Virus record (IMG/VR): IMGVR_UViG_3300015265_000001 | Span: 1 to 64,000 of that record | Direction: 5' to 3' (one strand) | DNA from: a virus | Length of the DNA stretch: 64,000 nt | In this document: in pieces, positions 25,901 through 33,971 of the stretch | Layout of the letters: every line of letters begins with the position of its first letter | How positions within the stretch are numbered: the first letter of the stretch is position 1 | Program-made: the position numbers and the translations under genes | The notes under the pieces: generated by a model | What the model saw: only the letters and a program-made list of their open reading frames with translations | Database searches by the model: none | What the model was told of the DNA's origin: nothing

Positions 25901-27947
25901 GGATGTCCAGCTGTGCAGCAATGTCCGGAACCAGGTTACCCAGGCTACGAACAGCGTCAGCCACACCCACGACATTCTTCCGGGCCTTTTCAGTTGGCAG
26001 GTAACCCGCCATCTTGATCCGGTCCACATCACTACCCGTTTCGAAGTCGTTGATGTGTTTGTCGGTAATGTCGAAAGCAGCCTTCATGGCACGGCGGATT
26101 TCCTTAGCGATTTTTGGAGAGACATCGGAATGCTCATCCAGCTTCAGGAAGTTCCAAGGCGTGAACGCCTCTTCCTTATCGCTACCCATGATCAGTTCCA
26201 TCGCCAGCGCACGTTTGGCCTCAGGGCTGAGCGTGCCCATACCCAGTTGATCAATCGTGTCGGTGATGTTGTTCGAAGACTGAGCCACCGAACTGAAACT
26301 GTTACGATCCAGAACCTTGTTAACGACGTTGTTAACTTTCTGGTCATGGGTCATGAACCGCGCTTTCACGTAGTCATACGACATAGGCTTCAGACGGTCA
26401 TCACCAGTACGTTGTTTTTCCAACGACAAGTGAATCTGACTCAGCCACTGAGGAATGATTTCGTTCAGCGTGCGGTCACTGCGGCGGTTCCACTGAGCTT
26501 GCTCGTAGCTGTCAGCCAGCGTACGGTTAGTCAGGGAGTAACGGTTGCCGCTGCTGGACCAAGTGTTTTCATAGATCGAACCCAGGCCTTTGTTACCAGC
26601 TTTCTTCAAACCGGTCAGGACTTCCCATTCCAGTTTGGCAACAGGCTTAACACCAGGGGCCAGCGACGCCAGGTACTCATCGTAGTCAGCATGAGCATTC
26701 AGGTCCATGTCGCCGGCGTAGTGACGCTGCATGGCGTTGATCAAGCCAGTCGCGTTACCGGTGGTGTAGGTTGCGACGTTACCCAGGTCCTCCATTCGCT
26801 TATAGGCGTCTTCCGCCCACTTCGCTTGTTTCGGATAGTTCTTCTTGAACTTGGCCAGGTACTCACGCGCCTTACCAGACTTCAAGAGACGAGGGAGGTT
26901 GCTGATGAACAATCCAGCCGCCGCGTTACCAGCGATGTCGCCGAGATTGAGGTTCATACCCTCAGTCATTTCAGCAGCCATGCGGATAGAGCCTACAACG
27001 TCGCCTACGGCCTGTATCGAGTCACCCCTGGCGTCCTTACCGAACTTCTCGTTAATGAAGTCAGAGATACCGCCAAACTTGCTCTTGACGGTGTTGAAGA
27101 ACTCAGACCGAATTTGTTTGCGGATGGCTTGGCTGTGAGAGGTCTTCTCATAGTCGGACATCTTCGAGAATTCGCGGATGCTCTTCAGTTCGGTGATAAC
27201 CCGGTGCTGAGCCGCTTCCTGGAACTTGTAGTATTTAGCGTTCGTCAAGTACATCCGTGTCATGACGTTGAGTTGCATGGCGTCGTTGCGTGCCTGCACT
27301 CGGCGCTGATGATCGATCAGCTGTTCCATGAGTTGGTTATTGCGCACCAACGCACGGTTCAAGGTGTTCAAGCCACCGATGGTACGACCACCCACCTCAG
27401 ACATCATACTCATCGTACGGTCTGCGATGTTCTCCATGGTCTCGCGCTCTAACAGCGAGTTAGCCTCGCCGGCTTCGAGCACCATCTTGATCTCTTCTTC
27501 ACTGGTACCTTCCATCCGAGGAGTCTCTTCACCACTCGAAATATCGGGTTTTTCCCAGTCAGAGAAATCGTGATCACTGAATTTCATCAGTTGATCGGAG
27601 ATTTTATTAGGACCCCCTTTACCCAGTTTGGATGCGGCCCTTTTTGCGAGATACTGGAGATCCTGTACCGTCTGGTAACTTTCTCCCTTAATCTCCTCCA
27701 TCACCTCGCGGCGGCGCTGGTTCAGTTGAGCAACGTTACTGAACGCCCCGAGCCACGTATTGGGCAAAGCCATTTTGAGGGTGTTGATCCTGGCGTCTGT
27801 ATCGCCGATCGTTTTACCGACGACACCCGACAGGAAGCCTGTTGCGAAGCTTCTGACAAAACCATGTTTGGGTTTATCAAAATCGTCGTCAAAGTCTAGA
27901 TCGCCATCAAAGGGATCTTCACCCCATGAATCGAAATCATCGGCCAT
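19941..27947 (-). CDS. Giant tail lysin: GH19 plus M15 peptidase domains
   Basis: 2668 residues, the largest gene here. Recognisable parts: several hydrophobic segments at about 870-930, 1330-1400 and 1500-1570 (LLGGLATYAL; VLAVGAIGYGIYRYVKRG); a GH19 lysozyme/chitinase domain at about 2080-2270 (YETGGF, Glu near 2112; GRGLVQLTGRAQY; ENMNY); then a Gly/Pro/Ser-rich linker; and an M15-type metallopeptidase at about 2410-2500 (SKHAQGLALDF and GGHVHVGF supply His, Asp and His zinc ligands). The N-terminal 1500 residues resemble no known family. Expected role: local peptidoglycan digestion during DNA delivery, as for phiKZ gp181 and EL gp183, which also lie beside RNA polymerase genes. The start has AGGAG upstream. 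Confidence 0.9.
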   Translation of the reverse strand: MADDFDSWGEDPFDGDLDFDDDFDKPKHGFVRSFATGFLSGVVGKTIGDTDARINTLKMALPNTWLGAFSNVAQLNQRRREVMEEIKGESYQTVQDLQYLAKRAASKLGKGGPNKISDQLMKFSDHDFSDWEKPDISSGEETPRMEGTSEEEIKMVLEAGEANSLLERETMENIADRTMSMMSEVGGRTIGGLNTLNRALVRNNQLMEQLIDHQRRVQARNDAMQLNVMTRMYLTNAKYYKFQEAAQHRVITELKSIREFSKMSDYEKTSHSQAIRKQIRSEFFNTVKSKFGGISDFINEKFGKDARGDSIQAVGDVVGSIRMAAEMTEGMNLNLGDIAGNAAAGLFISNLPRLLKSGKAREYLAKFKKNYPKQAKWAEDAYKRMEDLGNVATYTTGNATGLINAMQRHYAGDMDLNAHADYDEYLASLAPGVKPVAKLEWEVLTGLKKAGNKGLGSIYENTWSSSGNRYSLTNRTLADSYEQAQWNRRSDRTLNEIIPQWLSQIHLSLEKQRTGDDRLKPMSYDYVKARFMTHDQKVNNVVNKVLDRNSFSSVAQSSNNITDTIDQLGMGTLSPEAKRALAMELIMGSDKEEAFTPWNFLKLDEHSDVSPKIAKEIRRAMKAAFDITDKHINDFETGSDVDRIKMAGYLPTEKARKNVVGVADAVRSLGNLVPDIAAQLDIHKGTGSYDALKESGLIVTDEYNRDDINMDMIKQAIASYIADPSRRNKGVPDQAPLPTRAGGFNGIPYAVPQFGGRTPVIGGDEAAEGIKVQGMDKLTESLASMGDLKTAIHNMGPSHPLGQLLDLGPVTSGIGSLNDQVKRLVEMGGERNDLLTRILNSQPDNSKNSTPEAKRDIEAGKRSIIDRLKATNLKDMFNKGVGKLLDAEPLILGGLLGGLATYALHDPKAAALMAGGAAVAVGYSKLRGMAMTRAAKDTEDLYEEGSDTPILESKRLQDGQYYDMTKNKIINAWNEITGSIKIISTDAYNGVVIGARRLSAKLFTAENKEVLLSGLSKIRDLTMRAFRWADPFGRAVALKDKIVNRFHQMDVYKEGESSPTLVGKRFATGAYWKRGEGGQAVQLTGWHEIDGPVYDENGEIIITQEEYDRGLKTSMGVSINKLGAAGKSFGSMAMGLFNKARAKAAPAFGKAKDGAANVFKADYSPIVHSVDRIYHLMLKHWGYQEEVPTAPTAPAVVDGEETTIPVTPVKPPKLKVKLKGSAYDKKDGKGDPLEIPKNAQQQEVSPEEVERREEADRNGKGGAYGSVSEEIKKRVREQLGEQPEQDVRLNSRADKDAKAKEKKDSDAKDALIKMSQGMGFFGGGNKKDKEKGQGIFGLLKDGLGAIAGGIFGLTKFFTGSWWNSFKILGSFASMGLKTLPFIATGIGAIAKGIFAMVRGEGLAGAGGDALDHLRGKKRTKAERDRIRAGRKSHYGRFKNGGLKVGAGLAVGMGVDALVSSGVIDEGGALEKIGDIASTATTALGTYQMAASVAAAGGIDIGVGALAAGAGTAASAAWGMAAPLLFNPITLGVLAVGAIGYGIYRYVKRGSGKQYELRMTQYGVSDPDSDLAKKILQVEEKLKDFVVIGNGKASLSKDAPLQEVLQAFIPNANDKTQIGSVFSWFNGRFKPVFMTYMACLDVIKLKSLKEYDDAVSQDVYKVAKQVHQTLGSVMPYPYSIVAKIDQETPLLGEKATVVRCNNLLEELKQYIDRKTDAKADDAPIRTPESVAMLQKEQQTLQDKLNGPLSAFGSGNERIQNVDAAKKRLSEVNNQLNQLNSTYKVSAVAAQVFIKDLLPDNRPVDMLTGIRLACYGNDLDLTWRVEAVLKLERYCESLMVISEGGAQFKGQVGDMFGIFKDSFRLDAGDADNWCRWFKDRFMPVLINYFNLMQNYRRGNPGVVWRTLSVTARYEIARGLVETKVEPGRGLLVPIWVVRAAPFKDSVSPGKPDRVDRMLNILGEASTTAKLKDPEKEAGKTSTSAWAKEISPRKVGGDFTTKQANIDDVSKARNSRDVALGGQYGTSTSRGSGTGNTFNLGGAYQTPGNSYGYQPLTGDSDTSHLDLSGVQAADGKDNGVKVPKTLAEQLIIREMLKQGFTDPRAIAEMLALTNYETGGFGRTVENMNYTTPENLMKTFREVTSLAQARALIAAGPVAIANTVYGGGKGQSLGNVAPGDGWKYRGRGLVQLTGRAQYARIGQQLGIDLVNNPELASNDPNVMAAIAVNFYKNSKLLQSITADGDFGRAATGLNGGNALPGMPKRFQLYTDYLKQLTSGQLKADDASAQGTNVAPTMGAGSMYGGGGGPTIGGGNTPTIGVAPGGGSRNAAAYGTPPSLMAPGGGGADYSGGMAGAGGGAPGSLVGGGTGINSSGLRLKSGEAIAGGNAHPGINRLAQLIQTQVPNFRYFSALNDAYHQRVKPQSKHAQGLALDFTLTNGASGASQAMSIVAGILRTANLGPADFLLLNEYAKASAGATGGHVHVGFKSKEAADRFAQAAGAAQPAGQDTTAGGTVTAKDQQYDPGQMPSTPPDTTTTPTPAMKSNAPEAGGTQTAPGAGGGAIPGPYTNLPLPGGARTTDNPQGPVAGPNDVPQGNRQPLPEGYGKQVPKQQASNQEPAPADPGGLMEKLTSAVGEGTSKQSDTNQLLAGIHSLLEKMAKNSEPAPNSVNI

Positions 27948-27974
27948 CTTTAACTCCTAAGGGATAATTTTTAA

Positions 27975-29591
27975 ATGAAACCCACAAACCTTACGTTGCT
28001 GGACTTTAACAAGATCGGGCCACCTGTGTTTAAGCCGGTGACGTCCACTGACGCGTTTGAAGGCATGACCAAAGACCTCAATGACGAAGGTCTGTACTCG
28101 TTGGAAATCTTTGGCAAGATGGGTAGCAAACAACGCGACGAAACCGAAGCGTACATTGACACCAAATTAGAAATTTTCAACCCAACTTACTTTAAAGCGA
28201 TGATTCAAACAAAGTCGCTTTACCTCGGAATTCTCAAAGGCACGGAATATGCCGTCTGGGACCCACAGGCCAAAGATTTCATAAAATCCAACCTCATCGA
28301 AGGTGAGACCGGTTTCAGTTTCTTTGCCAGTCATTTCAAAGAACTGATGCCAAGTTTGACCGACAGTTATAAGCGTAAGCAAAAGGTGGAGTTGGTGCAG
28401 CGGTTCAAGCCTATTGCGCTGGCTGCAAAGGTTTTGGTTCCACCAGCTGGTTTGCGGGATATCGAATTCCAACCGGACGGGTCTACTGTGGAGCCGGAAA
28501 TCACCGACCTCTACCGTAAACTGTTGTTCCGTACCCGAGTGGTCACTTTGGGTGTTCGGGAGGATGCGGAGAATCCACTGTACGATACCGTACGTTGGGG
28601 TTTGCAAAACTCCTACAACGACATCGATCAATACCTGTTCGATTTGATGGACGGTAAGTCGGGTCTTTTCCAACGTCGTGTTTCGACACGTGGTGTGGTG
28701 TCGGGTACACGTAACGTTATTACCGCGCGTAAGGTCTCCAGAGAGCACTTGTACAAAGGGAACGGGGTAAACCCCAACTCGGTGGACATGGGTCTCTATC
28801 AGGCGCTGCTGAACTTCCAGTACGTCTGTATTCATGCACTGCTCACCAAGTACCTTGGCGATATCTTTGCCACGGGCTCCCAAAACGTCAAGCTGGTTAA
28901 CACCAAGACCTTGGAGTACGAATATGTCGAAGTCTCAGCAAGTGTTGTCGAAAAGTGGTCAACTGCCACCGGCATCTCCAAACTCTTTAACGGATTTGGT
29001 AACGCAAGACTCCGTTCCAAGCCCATCATCCTTTCTGGGCACTATCTGGCGCTGGTGTACGACGACGGTCATGATGTTTGTGTCCTGAGTGACATCAATG
29101 ATTTGCCAGCAGGAAAAGATCGCAAACTGGTGACTCCAATCACCTACATGCAACTTTATTATCTCTCCTGCCACAAAGTTATTGGTGAGCAAGTTTCTCA
29201 GCAGACGCGTTATCCAGTAATCGGTATCGGTTCGATCTTCCCGGCCAAAGTTAACCTCCTCAGTATCGAAGGGGCTAAACCGCGAATGATTCGGGATGCC
29301 GAATGGAACGAGGTCGAAGAGTGCCTGCGTTATCCGCACAACGTTGATAAGCCGGACTACTATGACGCCATGTCGGTAGACCCAAGTCGTGAAGCCGGTC
29401 TTGATTCCGACCACGACGGTGACATGCTCAACAGTAACAGTGTGTGCGCTGAAGACAGTAAAGCTCAAGTGGCTGATCTCTTCGGTAAGCGCGAGTACTA
29501 CATCAGTGGCAGCGGTCGGTTCCTGTATGACCCTGTGAACGAACCCATCTTGTTTATGCTCAAAGCCGCCACCAGCGGTATGGAGAGTTAA
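27975..29591 (+). CDS. RNA polymerase beta' subunit, N-terminal piece
   Basis: 538 residues. Residues 477-483 (DSDHDGD) replace the catalytic NADFDGD of beta', giving three aspartates at 479, 481 and 483 that bind the active-site magnesium. Before them, RYPVIGIGSIFPAKVN corresponds to the RxPTLHR segment. The N-terminus (IGPPVFKPVTSTDAFEGMT) looks like the beta' clamp start. The product ends just after the metal loop, so beta' is split here; its C-terminal partner is outside the window. In phiKZ, gp180 is the equivalent virion-polymerase subunit and lies next to a tail-lysin gene, as here. The gene is divergent from the tail lysin, with a 27-base gap. Confidence 0.88.
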   Translation: MKPTNLTLLDFNKIGPPVFKPVTSTDAFEGMTKDLNDEGLYSLEIFGKMGSKQRDETEAYIDTKLEIFNPTYFKAMIQTKSLYLGILKGTEYAVWDPQAKDFIKSNLIEGETGFSFFASHFKELMPSLTDSYKRKQKVELVQRFKPIALAAKVLVPPAGLRDIEFQPDGSTVEPEITDLYRKLLFRTRVVTLGVREDAENPLYDTVRWGLQNSYNDIDQYLFDLMDGKSGLFQRRVSTRGVVSGTRNVITARKVSREHLYKGNGVNPNSVDMGLYQALLNFQYVCIHALLTKYLGDIFATGSQNVKLVNTKTLEYEYVEVSASVVEKWSTATGISKLFNGFGNARLRSKPIILSGHYLALVYDDGHDVCVLSDINDLPAGKDRKLVTPITYMQLYYLSCHKVIGEQVSQQTRYPVIGIGSIFPAKVNLLSIEGAKPRMIRDAEWNEVEECLRYPHNVDKPDYYDAMSVDPSREAGLDSDHDGDMLNSNSVCAEDSKAQVADLFGKREYYISGSGRFLYDPVNEPILFMLKAATSGMES

Positions 29592-29595
29592 AGGT

Positions 29596-32500
29596 ATGAA
29601 TATCCCACCGGCGATTACGCTGAGTCCCCTAGACGCTGTAACGGGGGAAGAAGCACTGTACCCCCAGTTCTACCGCGCCTTCGTGCAGCGGAAGCGTCAA
29701 GAGTTGATCGCCCCTGTATTCATCGGGATTGGCGAGATCATCTTGCCACGTTCCTCGCTGCTTCACTTCTTTCCAAGCAATCCACAAGAGATCGGTCCTT
29801 CGGTTTCTGAAGCGTTTATCAGCAACTATCCAGATGACGTGTTCATCGAGTTCCCGGCTAAGTACACCCCGGTGATTGGTAACGGTCGTGCTGTACAGAT
29901 CGAAGCCCGCAAGATCATCACCGGTTACCGTGGTACTCATTACAAGTACAACTGGACCAAAGACATCAACACGGTCTACAACAAAGAGAAGGTGCTGGTT
30001 GTTAAGAGCTACGGCCTCGCCGATCTTCTCTGGCACCCACGGGCTTCTCTGTTCATCAACTTCGAGCGGTATTACAACCACTTCAACCTGTTGATGGATG
30101 GCGTTAACGAAGAAGCTACTCGGGCAAAGCGGCGTAAGCAGTTCTACCGCATTGACCTGCCGCTGCACATGCCGTCTTTTACCGACCTGATGATCGACTA
30201 CGACCATTACGTTGGGAGTTTCCGTAACGGCTTGCCGCTGGCCAGCAACAAGACCGTACGGACCACCAAGCAAGAGAACTCCTACTGGTTGATGGACTGG
30301 ATGGCGTTCCTGTTTGGCGACTACGAGTACAGCTTGCTGAACAAGTTGTCTGCTGAAGCGATCGAAGATTTCCACCTGATCTTCGTATTCAACAGCCGTG
30401 CACTGGTGATTCACCTGGGTACGCTGAAAGGGTGGTTGGATGCCGAACTGGATCCAAAGGCAAAACTATCCGACAAGAGTTCGCCACAGAGCGAGCGAGA
30501 AAAGCACAGTAAACGTTTGAACGCGTCCAAGCGTGTTTATTTAGCCTTGCTTAACCTTACCCGAGGTGGTGTCTCGGAGGAGGAAGTGGTAAAAGAAGGA
30601 GAGTCGGATGAACGAGGAGAAAAAGCAGCGTCGGCTGAGCATGTGGCTGCAAAAGAGACGGGAACTCCGAAAGGGCAAAGTCAAGCACCCCATCGATCCG
30701 GAGAAGGAACGGTTCCTGGCAAAAATGACAAGCGGCCAGCTGCTACTCATTCTGATCCTCTCCGTGATGCTTTCGGTGGTGGTAAAGGAGCTGACGACGG
30801 AGTTCATGAAGGGGCCGGACAAGCGGGAGACGGAGCAAATCCTGAAAGCACTGAAGACTGGACATCCCATGTAGATGACCGCTTGCTCGAACAAGAGAAA
30901 GTGGTTGCTGAGGTCTCGGTCAAGAAGGATCCGTTTCCAAAGCTTGAAAGTGGTGTACAGGCAGCGTTGGAAGCCAAGACCCGCGAAAGCGGCATGACTG
31001 TCGCCGAGCAACAGTTCTTCATGCGTAAGGGTACTCAGGTTTATCACATCGAAATGGGTAACGGTCAGAGTCTGGCTGAATTCATGGAGATCAAACCTGA
31101 GGAGCTGAAGTCGCTTAAGGCGGACGGGAAGATCCAGGGTAACTTTACCACGATCAACGACACGTCTATGCTTGAGAGTCGTGCCAAGGTCTTGAAGCAG
31201 GGCTATGTGAACAAGTTCCTGCATAAGGACTACGCGACCATGGCAGTCGGCATTCAAAACGCCGGCTTTGCTTTGAACGACTATCGTCATGAAGTGGTAG
31301 AGGGCCCTGAAGGTTCCTACGATGTATTGACTATTCAGGTTCATCACCCTGATGGCGAACAGTCGACTCACCCGATTCGTTTCCCTAAGGTGAGTAACGA
31401 CGACGCTTCCTTTACGGTCGACGGCGTTAAGTCCCACCTCCAACTGCAACGCATGGAGCTGCCGATCCGCAAGATCGATGCAAGCACTGTGCTGTTGACA
31501 TCTCACTACGACCGCCAGTTGATGGTGACCCGTAGCAAGAAGGTGGTGGACGACCTGGGCGTGTGGATGAAGAAGCAGATCTTGTTGCGCGCTATGGCGA
31601 ACAAGGAGATCACTCTGAGTCGTGGTACCGGTCGCAGTCGCGAACACATCGGTCCTCGCATCTACAGCATCCTGGCGGGCAGCTTCCAGTGGATCAATGT
31701 CGGCGGTTACATGCTGGACTTCCGCATCGACAAGTTGCTGGAGGAGCATCCGGAGTTCAAGAAACTCACCAAGACAGACATGTTCCTGGTGGGGGTCAAG
31801 GACAAGAAGCCGATCACCATTGACAGCTACGGTTATCTCTACCTCGACGGTGTTGAGTTCAGCTCCTTCGAAGAGCTGATGGGGATCAACTTCAGCAAAG
31901 CGCCTAACGAACACGCCGTGATCAACATCAGCGGCTATCCGTTCCCTCTGGGTGTTGTGCTGTGCTACTACTTCGGGATTGATGAGCTGTTGAAAGTCAT
32001 CAAGGCTACCACCCGGACTGTGCCAATGGGAACCCGTCCAAAGCTGGCTGATGACGAGTACGCCATCCAGTTCAACGACGAGTACCTGATCTTTAACCGT
32101 CGTGAGAAGTTGACGACGTTGATCTTTGGCGGGATGCCTAAGCTGACCAACATCAGTAACTTCAGCCGAAGTGATCTGAACAGCCAAAACATCTGGGGCC
32201 CTCTGATGGGGGATCCAAAGGTACGGCCGGGTCAGTTCCTGGAAATGAACCTGCTTTACAAAATGTTCATCGATCCAATCACCAAGAAACAATTGGCTGG
32301 TATGGGTTACAGCGAGTCGTTCCATTACTTGCTCATCGATGCTGCTCGACTGTTGGAAACCGACTATACCCGTCATGAGGTAGAAATCGAGGAACAACGC
32401 TTTGTCGGGTATGAACGTTTTGCTGGGCACTTCTACAAGGTCATGGTGGGGGCTGCACGTCAGTTCTTTAACAAGGGTAAGGGTCGTAAGCAAAAGCTTG

Positions 32501-33969
32501 AGATCAATCCTGAAGCTGTGATCATGGCAATCCTCAAGGACACTTCGGTGAACCGTGTGGAAGAAGTGAACCCTATCCACCAGTTGAAGGATCAGGAAGA
32601 ATTGACCTTTGGCGGTACTGGTGGGCGCAGCGAAATCACTGTGGTTAAACGTGCTCGTGTACAACTGCCTACCTATCGCGGTAAGGTCTCTGAGGCGAAC
32701 AAGGACAGCGGTAAGGTAGGGTTTGTAACCTACACGACTTCTGACCCGTTGGTTCTTGACTACCGTGGCAATATCGACACCAAGAGTGAACCGTCTCCGA
32801 CTTCGCTGTATTCGGTCACGGGTAACCTGGCATTCGGTATGAATAAGGATGACACCAAGCGGGGGATGTTTACCTCGACTCAGGCGTCTCAGGCAGTAAG
32901 CGCTGAAAACTACACCATGCCGATTACCCGCACGGGCTATGATAACATCATTGCTCACCGGACCTCCGAACTCTACAGCAAGGTTGCTAAAGAGGACGGT
33001 AAGGTTACTGCGGTTGAAGCTGACCATCTGGAGATTACCTACACTGACGGCACTGCTGAGAAGTATCCGTTGGGTCTGGTGATTGGTGAAGCGAGCGGTG
33101 AATACCATCGTCACACCCGTGTTACCGATTTGAAAGTCGGCGACAAGTTTGTTAAGGGTGATGTGGTAGGTTGGGACAAGCAGTGGTTTGCACGTGACCC
33201 ATTCTGCCCGGGTCAGGTGACTTGGCTTAACGGCCGTCAAGTTCGTATTGCGCTGGTAGAAGACCAGGACACCTACGAGGACTCCATCGCTGTTTCTAAA
33301 GCGATTATGGAAGAATCGATTACCCCGTTTATTACGAAGAACACTTTCGTAGTGGATGTGGATAAAGTTGTGACCTTCCGGGTTAAACAAGGTGACCAGA
33401 TCGACTACGACGCGATTTTATGCGAGATTGAAGAAAGCCACCTGGCGGGGGTGGGAGAGGCCTCCACGCAAGTCGACGATATCAACCGTTTGGGGATCAA
33501 ACAACACCGCTCCAAGCACCACGGCGAGGTGGTCAAGATCGAAGTGCTTTACAACTCGCCTATGGAAAACATGTCTGACAGTGTGCGTAAACTGGTCGTC
33601 GCTGGCGACAAAGAACGTAAGCGCATGTCCTCGATTGATGGCAGCTTCCCAACAGGTAACGTGGGTAACAACCTTAACGTGGCTAAACCTGTATTGTCAC
33701 CAGGAAAGGTATTGTTTACTGTCTACGTGGAATCGATGGACGGGTCTACGACTTCGGACAAGTACGTAATCGGTAACCAGATGAAGGGTACCGTCAACGG
33801 TGTGATGAAGAAACCGTTGATGACTCAAGATGGTCGTGTGGTGGACGTCAAGTGTAGTTTTAAAGGCGGCTTTAACCGCATGGTATTGAGCTTACGTGAT
33901 CGACTGGGTACAAGTGAACTGTCGGTTGGGGTTACCAAACAGGCTATTGCCATTTACAGGGGTAAGTAA
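29596..33969 (+). CDS. RNA polymerase beta subunit body with an N-terminal extension
   Basis: 1457 residues. Beta-type segments: FTVDGVKSH near 610 (cf. beta FVINGTERV), DDTKRGMFTSTQASQAVS (cf. beta DADRALMGSNMQRQAVP), TYEDSIAVSKAIMEES near 1225 (cf. YNFEDSILVSERV) and GNQMKGTVNGVM near 1392 (cf. GDKMAGRHGNKGV). The extreme C-terminus is missing and is supplied by 12887-13567. About 325 residues at the N-terminus plus a hydrophilic linker (about 325-430) have no counterpart in beta; in phiKZ a separate gene lies between the two subunit genes, so this may be a fusion. The linker region also holds a second gene in another frame (30608-30874). Starts 5 bases after the beta' gene. Confidence 0.85.
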   Translation: MNIPPAITLSPLDAVTGEEALYPQFYRAFVQRKRQELIAPVFIGIGEIILPRSSLLHFFPSNPQEIGPSVSEAFISNYPDDVFIEFPAKYTPVIGNGRAVQIEARKIITGYRGTHYKYNWTKDINTVYNKEKVLVVKSYGLADLLWHPRASLFINFERYYNHFNLLMDGVNEEATRAKRRKQFYRIDLPLHMPSFTDLMIDYDHYVGSFRNGLPLASNKTVRTTKQENSYWLMDWMAFLFGDYEYSLLNKLSAEAIEDFHLIFVFNSRALVIHLGTLKGWLDAELDPKAKLSDKSSPQSEREKHSKRLNASKRVYLALLNLTRGGVSEEEVVKEGESDERGEKAASAEHVAAKETGTPKGQSQAPHRSGEGTVPGKNDKRPAATHSDPLRDAFGGGKGADDGVHEGAGQAGDGANPESTEDWTSHVDDRLLEQEKVVAEVSVKKDPFPKLESGVQAALEAKTRESGMTVAEQQFFMRKGTQVYHIEMGNGQSLAEFMEIKPEELKSLKADGKIQGNFTTINDTSMLESRAKVLKQGYVNKFLHKDYATMAVGIQNAGFALNDYRHEVVEGPEGSYDVLTIQVHHPDGEQSTHPIRFPKVSNDDASFTVDGVKSHLQLQRMELPIRKIDASTVLLTSHYDRQLMVTRSKKVVDDLGVWMKKQILLRAMANKEITLSRGTGRSREHIGPRIYSILAGSFQWINVGGYMLDFRIDKLLEEHPEFKKLTKTDMFLVGVKDKKPITIDSYGYLYLDGVEFSSFEELMGINFSKAPNEHAVINISGYPFPLGVVLCYYFGIDELLKVIKATTRTVPMGTRPKLADDEYAIQFNDEYLIFNRREKLTTLIFGGMPKLTNISNFSRSDLNSQNIWGPLMGDPKVRPGQFLEMNLLYKMFIDPITKKQLAGMGYSESFHYLLIDAARLLETDYTRHEVEIEEQRFVGYERFAGHFYKVMVGAARQFFNKGKGRKQKLEINPEAVIMAILKDTSVNRVEEVNPIHQLKDQEELTFGGTGGRSEITVVKRARVQLPTYRGKVSEANKDSGKVGFVTYTTSDPLVLDYRGNIDTKSEPSPTSLYSVTGNLAFGMNKDDTKRGMFTSTQASQAVSAENYTMPITRTGYDNIIAHRTSELYSKVAKEDGKVTAVEADHLEITYTDGTAEKYPLGLVIGEASGEYHRHTRVTDLKVGDKFVKGDVVGWDKQWFARDPFCPGQVTWLNGRQVRIALVEDQDTYEDSIAVSKAIMEESITPFITKNTFVVDVDKVVTFRVKQGDQIDYDAILCEIEESHLAGVGEASTQVDDINRLGIKQHRSKHHGEVVKIEVLYNSPMENMSDSVRKLVVAGDKERKRMSSIDGSFPTGNVGNNLNVAKPVLSPGKVLFTVYVESMDGSTTSDKYVIGNQMKGTVNGVMKKPLMTQDGRVVDVKCSFKGGFNRMVLSLRDRLGTSELSVGVTKQAIAIYRGK
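30608..30874 (+). CDS. Nested membrane-protein gene inside the beta linker
   Basis: An 88-residue frame in a different phase from the beta gene, lying exactly in its low-complexity linker. It starts ATG 30608 with a strong ribosome site (AAGGAGAG, 6 bases upstream). The N-terminus is very basic (EEKKQRRLSMWLQKRREL); a hydrophobic span at about 45-64 (GQLLLILILSVMLSVVVKEL) is a clear membrane helix; the C-terminus is short and charged. Predicted N-in, C-out. No family recognised; it lies 3 kb upstream of the endolysin gene, so a lysis role is possible but unproven. Confidence 0.6.
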   Translation: MNEEKKQRRLSMWLQKRRELRKGKVKHPIDPEKERFLAKMTSGQLLLILILSVMLSVVVKELTTEFMKGPDKRETEQILKALKTGHPM

Positions 33970-33971
33970 AG

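Noticed and set aside
25899-27452. A 517-codon open frame opposite the tail lysin gene
   Set aside because: Shadow of the lysin gene; no ribosome site and no known motif.
30541-33390. A 949-codon open frame on the minus strand inside the beta gene
   Set aside because: Antisense frame with composition dictated by the beta codons; the beta gene has clear conserved motifs and no ribosome site supports the antisense frame.
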